Source of the DNA: Sphingomonas sp. 28-66-16
GTDB taxonomy: Bacteria; Pseudomonadota; Alphaproteobacteria; Sphingomonadales; Sphingomonadaceae
Assembly: GCA_002281485.1 (NCBI GenBank)
Contig: NCGF01000003.1
Location: 96,040 to 160,039, forward strand
Direction: 5' to 3'
Length of the DNA stretch: 64,000 bases
How positions within the stretch are numbered: the stretch's first letter is position 1; every line of letters starts with the position of its first letter. The notes beneath the pieces are model-generated. The model saw only the letters and a list, made by a program, of their open reading frames with translations. It did no database searches and had not been told where the DNA came from. The position numbers were made by a program, and so were the translations under genes. Positions 43,797-52,374 of this stretch are shown in pieces.

Positions 43797-44558
43797 TCAG
43801 TTCCCCCTGACCATCGCCCGCAATTGTCGCGCCGGTCCGGTCAGCACGATCATGACCAGATGGACCAGCAGGAAAAGCGCGACGAAGGAGAAGGTGAAGA
43901 AATGGATCGTTCGCGCGGATTGTGTGCCGCCGAAAATGTCGGGCAGGAGCGGATAACTCGCGGTGATCGCCGGAGACATCGATATCCCGGTCAGAAACAT
44001 CAGCGGCAGCGCGACGAACGCCACGCCCGAATAGGCCAGCTTTTGCAGGATTGAATAAGGCGGGCCGGGCTTGGCGGCAGGCATGGGCAGGTGAAGGTGT
44101 GCCCTGATATCGCGCCAGAGATTTTCGCGGCGCAACTCGCGGCGCTGCGGCATCAACACGCGCCGGGCATGGTCGGTCAGCAGGCCAATCGAAAGATAGG
44201 ACAGCAGGCCGACGAGAAAGAGCCATGCAGCAAGAAAATGAAGGCTGCGAGCCCAGCCATTCTGATTCCACGGTTCGGCCAGCCGATCGGCAGTGTCCGG
44301 TCCGCCGACGCCGAAAAAAGGCGTGCGCGGCGACCATGCGGTAGCGTGAGAATTAGGGCCGAGCGGTATTTCGAGCAGCGGCGTGATCAGCCCATTCCCG
44401 GCATTGCCCCAGTAGAGCCGGGGATGCGCCATCAGGATCGTGACGCCGGAAAAGATCAGAACGACCACCGACAGCGCAATCAGCCAGTGCGTCAACCGGA
44501 CCCACGGCCGGTGTCTAGACATCCCCATCGCTTCTTCGACTTCGCTTTCTTGCGGCAT
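43797..44558 (-). CDS. Cytochrome b561-family membrane subunit
   Basis: A 253-residue protein with four main hydrophobic segments and paired His in the first (RLTHWLIAL), second (SLHFLAAW) and last helices (IHFFTFSFVALFLLVHLVMIV), the pattern of haem-b-binding b561/formate-dehydrogenase-gamma-like subunits. It would pass quinol electrons to the Tat-exported molybdoenzyme encoded directly downstream (1-bp gap). The start at 44558 is used; M11/M13 downstream are alternatives. Confidence 0.85.
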   Translation of the reverse strand: MPQESEVEEAMGMSRHRPWVRLTHWLIALSVVVLIFSGVTILMAHPRLYWGNAGNGLITPLLEIPLGPNSHATAWSPRTPFFGVGGPDTADRLAEPWNQNGWARSLHFLAAWLFLVGLLSYLSIGLLTDHARRVLMPQRRELRRENLWRDIRAHLHLPMPAAKPGPPYSILQKLAYSGVAFVALPLMFLTGISMSPAITASYPLLPDIFGGTQSARTIHFFTFSFVALFLLVHLVMIVLTGPARQLRAMVRGN

Positions 44559-44822
44559 CCAGCGCGCTCCCCCCTTCCTGGGAGGCTATCATGCAGATGG
44601 TACGCGCGGAAAGCCTTGAAGGGATATCGACGCGCCCACCCGGTCCCGTAGATCGCCAGCACCCGCCTTTGTCCGACGCTCGCTCGGTGCGTTGCGGGCT
44701 CGCCGCTGGTTGGCGATGAGCCCGCAGTCGGGACGTAGACCGAGCGTGGGCCGCACCGACTTCGCAGAAGCCAGGTGGCCGGTGTCACCCATCTGGCATA
44801 TAACGCGACACCGGCTATTGGC

Positions 44823-45299
44823 TCAGCGCGACGACAATTTTGCCAGTGCTGCTTTGTAGGCATCGTAGTGCGTGCCTTCATCGACTGCGATCTGCCGGAA
44901 CATCGCCGCGACCTTCAGATCGCCGTCGGCCTCGGCCTGCTTGGCGAAGGCCACGTACATCGTGACATTCTCATAATGCTCACCCGCCATCGCATCCTCG
45001 AGATTGGCGCTGTCCACGCCGCCGAGTTGAAGCGCCTGGGCCTCGCGATCGAAATGCTCGTTGGCTTCGATATTGGCCGACGCGCGGAAGAGCTCCGCGA
45101 GCTCGGGTTTGCCGGCCGCTTCGGCCTGATCGGCGTAGCGCAGATATTTGAGGTTGGCATAGGCCTCACCGTGCATCGCAGCTTCGAGATTGGCGCGAGT
45201 CTGCGCCGAGAGCGGCTTGGCTTCGGGCGGTGCCGCCATCGTGCCAGTGGACATCAGGGCGACGGCGACGGCGCCGGCGGCAAACAAAATGCGGTTCAT
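44823..45299 (-). CDS. Exported rubrerythrin-like ferritin-fold diiron protein
   Basis: A 158-residue protein with a signal peptide of about 22 residues (ending TMAA). The mature part is a four-helix ferritin-like domain with rubrerythrin ligands: ExxY in GEAYANLKY, E-x2-H in NEHFDRE, GEHYENV and DEGTHYDAY. There is no C-terminal rubredoxin Cys4 domain. Rubrerythrins reduce peroxide; export to the periplasm is unusual and fits the neighbouring redox enzymes. ATG 45299 has a signal peptide directly after; the frame stays open upstream. Confidence 0.85.
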   Translation of the reverse strand: MNRILFAAGAVAVALMSTGTMAAPPEAKPLSAQTRANLEAAMHGEAYANLKYLRYADQAEAAGKPELAELFRASANIEANEHFDREAQALQLGGVDSANLEDAMAGEHYENVTMYVAFAKQAEADGDLKVAAMFRQIAVDEGTHYDAYKAALAKLSSR

Positions 45300-45501
45300 G
45301 GTGTCTCTCCGATTTGCGCCGACAGCGGCGACGACCGGCTTTTTGCAGCCATGTCCTGACGCGTTCCTGACGCGGCGATCACGCAAAACCGAAATTCTCG
45401 GGCAACCGCCATTTCGTCATCCGTCAGCTTTTCGTCAGTTGGCGGGCGCAGTTCGATCGGGCCGGGTCGGCGTAAGCCGCCCGATTACAAAGGACCTTCC
45501 C

Positions 45502-45783
45502 ATGAAGCACGCCCCATTCTTCAAGCTCGCCTTGACCGCCTCGGCCTTGTCGGCTGCCTCAGTCGCGACCGCCGCACCGGTCTGCACCAAACTCCCGCCG
45601 GCGAAGTGGCTGACGCAGGCGCAGATGAAGGCCAAGATCGCCAAGATGGGCTACCGCGACATCAAGGTCTTCCAAGTCTCGGGCAGTTGCTACGAGATTT
45701 ATGCCCACACAAAGGACGGCAAGCGCGCCGAGGTCTATTTCAACCCGGTGACCGGCGCCGTCGTCCAGAACAACGTCGACTGA
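45502..45783 (+). CDS. PepSY-domain periplasmic protein
   Basis: A 93-residue protein: signal peptide of about 24 residues (ending ATAA), then a single PepSY-type domain (LTQAQMKAKIAKMGYRDIKV, CYEIYAHTKDGKRAEVYFNP, TGAVV). Such proteins often precede b561 cytochromes and QseBC-like two-component genes, and this order is seen here. Two mature Cys, in PVCTK and GSCYE, could form a disulfide. ATG 45502 is preceded by AAAGGACC. 2 bp before the next start. Confidence 0.88.
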   Translation: MKHAPFFKLALTASALSAASVATAAPVCTKLPPAKWLTQAQMKAKIAKMGYRDIKVFQVSGSCYEIYAHTKDGKRAEVYFNPVTGAVVQNNVD

Positions 45784-45785
45784 TC

Positions 45786-46400
45786 GTGCCACAATCTGCT
45801 CAGGCGATCGCCCCCGTCGCCACGGCGCCCCCCGCAGGCCCGGTCCCCCGCCGGGTCAGGGTGTGGGATCCGATCGTCCGGATTTTCCACTGGACGGTGG
45901 TGGGCGGCGTCATCGCCAACCTCACCTATTTGCGCCACGCAGAGACCCCGCACATCTATGTCGGTTATGCCGTCGTCGCGGCGCTCCTCGTCAGGCTCGG
46001 CTGGGGCTTCGTCGCGCGCGGCCATGCCCGCTTCACGAGCTTCGTGCCCGGGCCGCGTCGACTGGTCGGCTATTTCGCAGCGATGCCCGGGAAGCGCGAG
46101 CCGCGCTATGTAGGTCACAATCCAGCAGGTGCAGCGATGATCGTGCTGCTGTTGGTGCTGCTAGCGACGGTCGGCGCAACGGGATGGATGATGGGCCTCG
46201 ACGCCTTTTGGGGCGTGGCTTGGGTAGAATCCCTGCATGAGGTTACGGCCAATGTGTTGATCGGGGCGGTCGCGCTCCACGTCGTCGGCGCGATCGTCGA
46301 AAGCATCCGCCACCGCGAGAACCTGCCGCTCGCGATGATTACCGGCTACAAGCGGGTGGCAGAAGGGACGGATATCGACAATGCGCCTGTTGCTGATTGA
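45786..46400 (+). CDS. Cytochrome b561-family membrane protein
   Basis: A 204-residue four-helix protein starting at GTG 45786. Haem-ligand His are in RIFHWTVVGG, the YVGHNPAGA loop, SLHEVTANV and ALHVVGAIVES, in the b561/Ni-Fe hydrogenase cytochrome-b pattern. It is co-transcribed with the PepSY protein and overlaps the response regulator by 20 bp. Likely an electron-transfer subunit whose partner is not fixed by context. Confidence 0.87.
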   Translation: MPQSAQAIAPVATAPPAGPVPRRVRVWDPIVRIFHWTVVGGVIANLTYLRHAETPHIYVGYAVVAALLVRLGWGFVARGHARFTSFVPGPRRLVGYFAAMPGKREPRYVGHNPAGAAMIVLLLVLLATVGATGWMMGLDAFWGVAWVESLHEVTANVLIGAVALHVVGAIVESIRHRENLPLAMITGYKRVAEGTDIDNAPVAD

Positions 46401-47067
46401 AGATAATGCCCGCCTCGCGAGCCTGATCCGTGAAGGGCTCGATCGTCAGGGCTTCGCCGTCGACTGGTGTGAGACCGTCGACGGCGCCGAGCATGCGCTG
46501 AAGATCAACGACTATGATCTGATGCTGCTCGATCTCGGCCTGCCCGACGGGGAGGGGCTCGACCTGGTCCGTTCGCTACGGCGGCGGCAGGACACGATGC
46601 CGATCCTGATCCTGACCGCGCGCGGCGGTCTTGACGACCGAGTGACGGGGTTGGACGCCGGCGCCGACGACTATCTGGTCAAGCCCTTCCAGATTCCGGA
46701 ACTTGCAGCGCGGTGTCGCGCGCTGTTGCGGCGACCGGGCGCATCGCTGGGCACCGAATTGACCGTAGGCAACGTGATCCTGCATTCGGCAGAACGCAGT
46801 TTCGCGGTGGCCGGCCGTGCGGTCGAGGCGACGCCGCGCGAGGTCGATCTGCTCGAATGCCTGCTGCGCAGAGCAGGCCATGTCGTCGCCAAGCCCGCGC
46901 TCGAGGGCGCGCTCTACTCGATGGACGCCGAAGTGACGCCGAATGCGCTGGAAGCGTGCGTCTCGCGCCTTCGCAAGCGACTGGCCACGGCCGGAGCCGA
47001 CGTCCAGATCCGGACGGTCCACGGTGTCGGCTATGCGCTGTTCGCGCCTGTCACCGTTTATGGATAG
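46381..47067 (+). CDS. OmpR/QseB-family response regulator
   Basis: A 228-residue regulator. Receiver: acidic pocket E7-D8, phosphorylation site D51 (LLDLGLPDG), and K in YLVKPF; C-terminal winged helix (TPREVDLLECLLRRAGHVV, EACVSRLRKRL, VHGVGYAL). It overlaps both the b561 gene and the kinase gene, so PepSY, b561 and the two-component system form one operon, as in many QseBC-like loci where the PepSY/b561 pair is a target or modulator of the system. Confidence 0.93.
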   Translation: MRLLLIEDNARLASLIREGLDRQGFAVDWCETVDGAEHALKINDYDLMLLDLGLPDGEGLDLVRSLRRRQDTMPILILTARGGLDDRVTGLDAGADDYLVKPFQIPELAARCRALLRRPGASLGTELTVGNVILHSAERSFAVAGRAVEATPREVDLLECLLRRAGHVVAKPALEGALYSMDAEVTPNALEACVSRLRKRLATAGADVQIRTVHGVGYALFAPVTVYG

Positions 47068-48400
47068 AGCAGGAAACAGCAAAAGGGGGCCGGTCGGGCC
47101 GACGCTGTTCCGGCAGATCGCGACAAGACTGGCCTCCTTCACGCTATTGTTCGCGCTGCTCGACGTCGGCATCGTCGTCGCCACCTATAGCAGCCAACCT
47201 GAGTCGCTCGCGCAGGAGCTGCTGACGCTCGAAGCAAGCAAGGCGGAGCGGTCGACCATTTTGGCCCCCGATCTGCTTGCCGGGCCGCCCGGCGCGGAAC
47301 ACTGGGCAGCCCGCTATCTCGAGCCCGGCGCGGCGGTTTCGGCGACTCCGCCTTCGCGCGCAGATGCGCCTGGCGGCGTCCTGATGGACTGGACCCGCCG
47401 GGAACGCATCCCGGGCGGCTATCGGATTTCGGGCGTCCGGTCGATCGTGCAGGACGGGCAACGGCGCTGGTTGTTCATGCAGTTCGAAGGCGACGGGATT
47501 TGGCCCTATGTGCCGGTGATCGCCAACGAAATCGTGCAACATGTCGTGCTGCCGCTGATTCCGCTCTCGCTTCTACTGCTGCTCTTCAACGTCTTCGCGG
47601 TTCGCCGCGTCCTCCAGCCGCTGCGGCGCGCTGAGGCAGAGGTCGATGCGCTCGATCCTGACAATGTCCTGTTGCGTCTGTCAGAGGTGCCCGAACCGCG
47701 AGAGGTCAATACGCTGGTCCGGGCGGTCAACCGTGCGCTGACCCGGCTCGACGAAACGATGACGATCCTGCGCGGCTTTACCGCCAATGCGGCCCATGAG
47801 TTGCGCACGCCGCTCTCGATCATGCAGCTGTCGCTGGACAGATTGCCGCCCAGCCCGCTTCGGGACGATCTGCAGGCCGACACGCAGCATATGACGCGCC
47901 TGGTGGGCCAGATGCTCGATCTGGCGCAGGCCGATGCGTTGGCCGTGGAGCCGGATACCACGGTCGACCTGGCGGACATCGGCCGCGAGATCGTCGCCGC
48001 GATGGCGCCCAAGGTATTCGAAGCGCAACGCGATCTGCGGTTCGACGCGGTCGGCGACACAAGGGCACTTGGGCATGCAGAGGCGATCTACCGCATCTAC
48101 CGCAATCTGATCGACAACGCGCTTGCCCATGCGCCCGGCGATACACCCATAGAGGTGACCGCCGGCCCCGGACCGCAACTCAGCGTGCGCGATCACGGCC
48201 CCGGCATTTCTGACGAAGACCTGCCTCACATCTTCGAGCGCTTCTGGCGCAAGGATAGGCGAAAGACCGACGGCGCGGGACTTGGCCTCGGCATCGTCCA
48301 GCGACTCGCGCAGGCCCATGGCGGGACAATCACGGTTGAAAATGCGCCCGATGGCGGCGCATTGTTCCGGGTGACGTTTGCGGCGCCCGAGCCTGCGTGA
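47060..48400 (+). CDS. QseC-like sensor histidine kinase
   Basis: A 446-residue kinase: TM helix at about 24-43, periplasmic sensor 44-158, second TM 160-181, HAMP-like linker, H-box NAAHELRTPLSIMQ with H246, N-box YRNLIDNALAHAP, G1 VRDHGPGIS, F-box IFERFWR and G2 GAGLGLGIVQR. It starts 8 bp inside the regulator gene. It is expected to control genes nearby; the sensed ligand (metal, oxidant or lipid) is unknown. Confidence 0.93.
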   Translation: MDRAGNSKRGPVGPTLFRQIATRLASFTLLFALLDVGIVVATYSSQPESLAQELLTLEASKAERSTILAPDLLAGPPGAEHWAARYLEPGAAVSATPPSRADAPGGVLMDWTRRERIPGGYRISGVRSIVQDGQRRWLFMQFEGDGIWPYVPVIANEIVQHVVLPLIPLSLLLLLFNVFAVRRVLQPLRRAEAEVDALDPDNVLLRLSEVPEPREVNTLVRAVNRALTRLDETMTILRGFTANAAHELRTPLSIMQLSLDRLPPSPLRDDLQADTQHMTRLVGQMLDLAQADALAVEPDTTVDLADIGREIVAAMAPKVFEAQRDLRFDAVGDTRALGHAEAIYRIYRNLIDNALAHAPGDTPIEVTAGPGPQLSVRDHGPGISDEDLPHIFERFWRKDRRKTDGAGLGLGIVQRLAQAHGGTITVENAPDGGALFRVTFAAPEPA

Positions 48401-49022
48401 GGCGCGGGCTCAGAAAGACGAGGACCGACTGAACAGCTATCTGCTCTTGTTCGTGATCGTGCTGGGCGTGAACCTCATGCCGGCGTTCGGGCCGCCGACC
48501 TGGTCCATCATCGTCCTTTACGGTCTTGGCACCCACATGCCCACGGTGGCCATCATCCTGACCGGCGCGCTTGCCGCTGCCCTCGGTCGGTTTGCCCTCG
48601 CTCATGCCTTTCGCCTGCTCGGTCGTCGCGTCCCCCAACGGATCCGGGGCAATCTCGCGGCCGCGCGGGAAGCGCTGGAACGGAACAAACGCGGCGGGCT
48701 CCTGGCGCTGGGATTGTTCGCGCTATCGCCATTGCCGTCAGCGCAGTTGTTCGAAGCGGCGGGCCTGGCGCGCGTCCGCCTTGCCGCTTTCACCGCCGCC
48801 TTCTTCGGCGGACGGCTGGTGTCCTACTCGATCTACGCGTTTACGGCCAAGGGCATGCAGAAAACCTCCATGGGAGAGGAATTCCTGAAATCGTTCACCA
48901 GCCCTGCGAGTATCGCCATCCAGTTGCTCATGATCGCAGCGCTGTTTGCGCTGATACGCGTGGATTGGCGCAAGCGGCTCGGCGGGAACGGCGCTGAGAC
49001 AACCGCAGCGAGCAAGCGATGA
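48378..49022 (+). CDS. Small multi-pass membrane protein (VTT/DedA-like?), unknown
   Basis: Up to 214 residues from TTG 48378, which overlaps the kinase gene by 23 bp; the actual start is uncertain and the conserved part begins around LNSYLLLFVIVLGVN. There are four or five hydrophobic segments. The order FGPPTWSIIVLYGLG, LGRFALAHAFRLLGRR, LFALSPLPSAQLFEAAGLA and FGGRLVSYSIYAF resembles the VTT (DedA/SNARE-associated) fold but lacks clear motif identity. No function can be given. Confidence 0.6.
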   Translation: MRRPSLREARAQKDEDRLNSYLLLFVIVLGVNLMPAFGPPTWSIIVLYGLGTHMPTVAIILTGALAAALGRFALAHAFRLLGRRVPQRIRGNLAAAREALERNKRGGLLALGLFALSPLPSAQLFEAAGLARVRLAAFTAAFFGGRLVSYSIYAFTAKGMQKTSMGEEFLKSFTSPASIAIQLLMIAALFALIRVDWRKRLGGNGAETTAASKR

Positions 49023-49106
49023 TCGACGACATTCTGACCAGATCGCTGCCCACGTCAGGATTCCGTCAGGAGTTCGGCGGATGTCGTCACTTCCACGGAG
49101 GTGACA

Positions 49107-49844
49107 ATGCCCAACCTTTCGACGCCCCCTCTCTCGTCCGCCGCTCTACCAACGGCCGCGCGCATCCGCGTGTGGGATTTGCCGGTGCGCCTGTTCCACT
49201 GGTTGCTGGTCGCGACGATCCTGATCGCCTTCCTGTCGTCGGAAGAAGATAGCGCGCTCGCGCCGTGGCACGTACCCGCCGGGTGGATCGCCGCCGTCCT
49301 GATCGCGTTCCGGCTCGTCTGGGGGTTTGTGGGCGGCGAACATGCGCGTTTTGCTGATTTCCTGAGGCCCAGCCAGATCGCCCACCACATCGGCGGCCTT
49401 TTCTCCGGCAAGCCTGAGCGGTCGATCGGCCACAATGCGCTTGGCGGCATTGCGATCATCGCCTTGCTCGGCACGGTCGGCGGGATCGTTTACAGCGGCG
49501 CGACAATGCAGGGCGAGGCCGAAGGCGGCCTGCATGAGACGCTGGCCAACGTCCTGCTTGGCCTGATCGCGCTGCACGTCATCGCCGTCATCGCGATGTC
49601 GCTGCTGACGAGGGACAATCTGATCGGCGCGTTCATCACCGGCACCAAACGATCCGATCTGCATCCTGGCGTCGCCGATGCGCGTCCTCCCACGTCCCTC
49701 GCGCTCCCCGTCGCAGCGGTCGCCATCGCGGGATCTGCATATGGGGTGACGCTGATCGACCCCCTGGCGTTCTCGCCCGGCGCTCATGCCGAGGCCGGCG
49801 AACGAGGCGCCGGTCCGGAATCAGGCGAACGCAGCGATGACTAG
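49107..49844 (+). CDS. Cytochrome b561-family membrane protein with C-terminal extension
   Basis: A 245-residue protein with four b561-type helices and ligand His in LFHWLLVA, HHIGG, IGHNALGG, LHETLANV and ALHVIAVIA. The C-terminal 60 residues are a single hydrophobic segment followed by a Gly/Ala/Glu-rich tail not seen in the other b561 proteins here. ATG 49107 lies 5 bp after GGAGG; the GTG at 49101 is within that site. Overlaps the VIT-family gene by 8 bp. Confidence 0.85.
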   Translation: MPNLSTPPLSSAALPTAARIRVWDLPVRLFHWLLVATILIAFLSSEEDSALAPWHVPAGWIAAVLIAFRLVWGFVGGEHARFADFLRPSQIAHHIGGLFSGKPERSIGHNALGGIAIIALLGTVGGIVYSGATMQGEAEGGLHETLANVLLGLIALHVIAVIAMSLLTRDNLIGAFITGTKRSDLHPGVADARPPTSLALPVAAVAIAGSAYGVTLIDPLAFSPGAHAEAGERGAGPESGERSDD

Positions 49845-50538
49845 GCTGCACCTTCATCCGGAACGCCACCTTGTATCGCGCATCGGCTGGCTGCGCGCCG
49901 CCGTGCTCGGCGCCAATGACGGCATCGTCTCGACCGCCAGCCTGATCATCGGCGTGGCGGCAGCAGCAGCAAAACCGGGCGATATCCTCGTCGCCGGTGT
50001 CGCGGGACTAGTCGCGGGTGCCATGTCGATGGCGGCGGGCGAATATGTCTCGGTCAGCTCGCAATCCGACACTGAACAGGCTGATCTGGCACGCGAGCGG
50101 GCTGAACTTGCAGGCGACGTCGAGGCGGAAATCCGCGAGCTGGCTGGGATCTACGTCAAGCGCGGTGTCGATTCGACGACCGCCGATACCGTGGCGCGGC
50201 AGTTGATGGCCAAGGACGCGCTCGCCGCCCATGCCCATGACGAACTCGGCATTTCCGAGATGACGACGGCGCGGCCGATCCAGGCCGCGCTCACCTCGGC
50301 CGCGACCTTCACGGCCGGCGCGGCGCTGCCGCTGGCGATCGTGATCTTTGCGCCATCGTCATGGCTGGTCGGCATCGAAGCCATCGCATCGCTGCTATTC
50401 CTTGCGCTCCTCGGCGCTGTTGGCGCGCGCGCGGGCGGCGCGCCGGTCTGGGCCGCGACGATTCGCGTCACTTTCTGGGGCGCGTTGGCGATGGCCCTGA
50501 CCGCAGGAATCGGCCTGCTGGTCGGAACGGCGGTATGA
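49837..50538 (+). CDS. VIT/CCC1-family metal transporter
   Basis: A 233-residue transporter of the vacuolar iron transporter/Nodulin-21 family, which moves Fe2+ or Mn2+ out of the cytoplasm. Typical: WLRAAVLGANDGIVSTASL in TM1, GAMSMAAGEYVSVSSQSDTE with the conserved M and E residues, and a helical metal-binding arm (residues about 85-140) rich in Glu/Asp, before TM3-5. ATG 49837 overlaps the b561 gene. Iron export in the same operon as redox cytochromes suggests metal-stress handling. Confidence 0.9.
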   Translation: MTRLHLHPERHLVSRIGWLRAAVLGANDGIVSTASLIIGVAAAAAKPGDILVAGVAGLVAGAMSMAAGEYVSVSSQSDTEQADLARERAELAGDVEAEIRELAGIYVKRGVDSTTADTVARQLMAKDALAAHAHDELGISEMTTARPIQAALTSAATFTAGAALPLAIVIFAPSSWLVGIEAIASLLFLALLGAVGARAGGAPVWAATIRVTFWGALAMALTAGIGLLVGTAV

Positions 50539-50575
50539 AGCCCCGCGCAGCTGCCTCGTCGAAACGCTGGCGCGG

Positions 50576-51790
50576 GTGACCGCGCTCGCGCTCCTTGGCT
50601 ATATCTCCGCCGCCTTGCTGGCCCAGCTCAGCGTCGCGATCATCGTTGAAGTGCTTCGCCGCCAACCGACATCGGTTGGCCCGACACAGGCCGACGCGGT
50701 CTCCAATGCGGCCTGGAGCGGCTTGCGGGCCTTTCGCGTTCGATCGCGCGATGACGAAGACGACGCGATCAGCCAGACGTCCTTCTATCTCGAGCCCGTC
50801 GATGGCCAACCGCTCGCGCCTTACCGTGCGGGCCAGTTCCTGACGTTCCAATTCGAGCTGGCCGATGCGTTGGGGGAGGTTCGACCGGTCACGCGCTGCT
50901 ATTCGCTGTCCGACCGCCACGATCCAGAAGCTTATCGCATCACAGTGAAGCGGATTCCGTCGCCGCGGGATCGACCCGATCTCCCGCCCGGCCTCGTTTC
51001 CAATCATTTCCATGATCGGATCGCCCCGGGCGCAATCGTTCAGGTGCGTGCGCCTAGCGGGGCATTCGTGCTCGATGACGACGCCAATATACCTGCAGTC
51101 CTGATCGCGGGCGGAATCGGCATCACGCCGCTGTTCGCGATGGCGCGCGACGCGCTCGCGACGCGGCCTGACCGCGCGCTCCATCTGTTCTATGGCGTCC
51201 GCGACCGTCGAGAGATGATTTTCGAAGCCGATCTGCTGACGATGGCGCAGCATCACCCCAATTTTCACCTCACCTGCGTTCAAAGTGCTCCCTTGCCGGG
51301 CGAGGGGGAGGCTGACCGATACCATGCAGTGGGTTTCATCGACGTCGCGTTGCTGCGCCGCGTCCTGCCGCACGGCCAGCACCACTTTTATGTCTGTGGA
51401 CCGCCGCCGATGATGGCGAGCCTTGTGCCAGCCTTGCGCGAGTGGGGCGTGGCGGGTGACGCCGTCCACTACGAAGCGTTCGGCCCGGCATCGATCGAAT
51501 CGGCCGAACACGTCGTCGCAGCCCCGCTCGAAACGCCGATCGACGTGCAGTTCGCCAAGTCGGCGCGGACACTCAGTTGGACGGGCGAGGACACCAACCT
51601 GCTCGATTTCGCCGAACGTCATGGCATTGCCGTCGCCTCGGGCTGCCGTTCGGGAAGCTGCGGCAGCTGCGAGACGGCGGTGTCGTCGGGCGACGTCCGC
51701 TACGCGCAACCGCCTTCGTTCGACGTCGCCCAGGGCCATTGCCTGCTCTGTGTCGGGGCGCCGAGGGGCGATCTGGTGCTTCAGGCATGA
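50576..51790 (+). CDS. FAD/NAD(P)H oxidoreductase with C-terminal 2Fe-2S ferredoxin domain
   Basis: A 404-residue membrane-anchored reductase from GTG 50576. Residues 5-27 form one TM helix; next an FNR-type FAD domain with RCYSLSD, and an NAD(P) domain with GGIGITPLFAMARDAL and YVCGPPPMM. The C-terminal plant-type ferredoxin has C-x4-C-x2-C (CRSGSCGSC) and a final Cys in HCLLC. It overlaps the membrane b-type gene by ATGA. The order flavin, NAD, ferredoxin recalls hydroxylase reductases and nitric-oxide-dioxygenase-like proteins, but the linked haem proteins suggest electron transfer across the membrane. Confidence 0.9.
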   Translation: MTALALLGYISAALLAQLSVAIIVEVLRRQPTSVGPTQADAVSNAAWSGLRAFRVRSRDDEDDAISQTSFYLEPVDGQPLAPYRAGQFLTFQFELADALGEVRPVTRCYSLSDRHDPEAYRITVKRIPSPRDRPDLPPGLVSNHFHDRIAPGAIVQVRAPSGAFVLDDDANIPAVLIAGGIGITPLFAMARDALATRPDRALHLFYGVRDRREMIFEADLLTMAQHHPNFHLTCVQSAPLPGEGEADRYHAVGFIDVALLRRVLPHGQHHFYVCGPPPMMASLVPALREWGVAGDAVHYEAFGPASIESAEHVVAAPLETPIDVQFAKSARTLSWTGEDTNLLDFAERHGIAVASGCRSGSCGSCETAVSSGDVRYAQPPSFDVAQGHCLLCVGAPRGDLVLQA

Positions 51791-52374
51791 GCGGCCTGCG
51801 CACCAGCCTGTTGAGCCGCGAGGTCATCCCTTTCTACCTGTCGCTCGCCGCGCTTGGCGGGGCGGCGCTGGCAATCGATGCTGGCTTGCACCTTGCCAAT
51901 GCCGTCTGGATCGGCCGCTACCTCGGCATCCCCGGCGTCCTGCTCATCCTCGCCTCGTCGGGCTATTCGATGCGCAAGCGCAAGCTGATAAAGTCGGGCA
52001 AGCCCGCCGACCTGCTCCGCTGGCATGAGCGGCTGGCCTGGGCAGGATCGCTGCTGGTCCTCGTCCACGCCGGCATCCATTTCAACGCGATCCTCGCCTG
52101 GCTCGCGGTGTGGGCGATGCTCATCAACATCGCCAGCGGGCTGACCGGCAAATATCTGCTCGGCCGATCGCGCACGCGGCTGGAAGCGACCCGCGCGCGG
52201 CTGCGCGCGCAAGGGCTGTCGGCAGAAGCACTCGAAGAGCAGACCTATTGGGACAGCTTGACCTTCGATGTCGTCAAGGCGTGGCGGGTGGTCCATTTGC
52301 CGATCACGTTGGCGTTCGGCGTGCTGGCGCTGGCGCACATCATCGCGATCTGTCTGTTCTGGGGGTGGAGATGA
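51787..52374 (+). CDS. Membrane b-type cytochrome-like protein
   Basis: A 195-residue protein with four hydrophobic segments. Candidate haem ligands are H in DAGLHLAN, RWHERLAW, LVHAGIHFNA, VVHLPI and LAHIIAICL, i.e. two per membrane face, like small b-type cytochromes of ferric-reductase type. It is joined by ATGA overlaps to the flavin/2Fe-2S reductase upstream and the multihaem cytochrome downstream, so it very probably carries electrons between them across the membrane. Not assigned to a named family. Confidence 0.75.
   Translation: MSGLRTSLLSREVIPFYLSLAALGGAALAIDAGLHLANAVWIGRYLGIPGVLLILASSGYSMRKRKLIKSGKPADLLRWHERLAWAGSLLVLVHAGIHFNAILAWLAVWAMLINIASGLTGKYLLGRSRTRLEATRARLRAQGLSAEALEEQTYWDSLTFDVVKAWRVVHLPITLAFGVLALAHIIAICLFWGWR

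Noticed and set aside
44559-44822. Possible small gene between the b561 and rubrerythrin-like genes
   Set aside because: The only frame is short, Arg/Ser-rich and without a convincing start.
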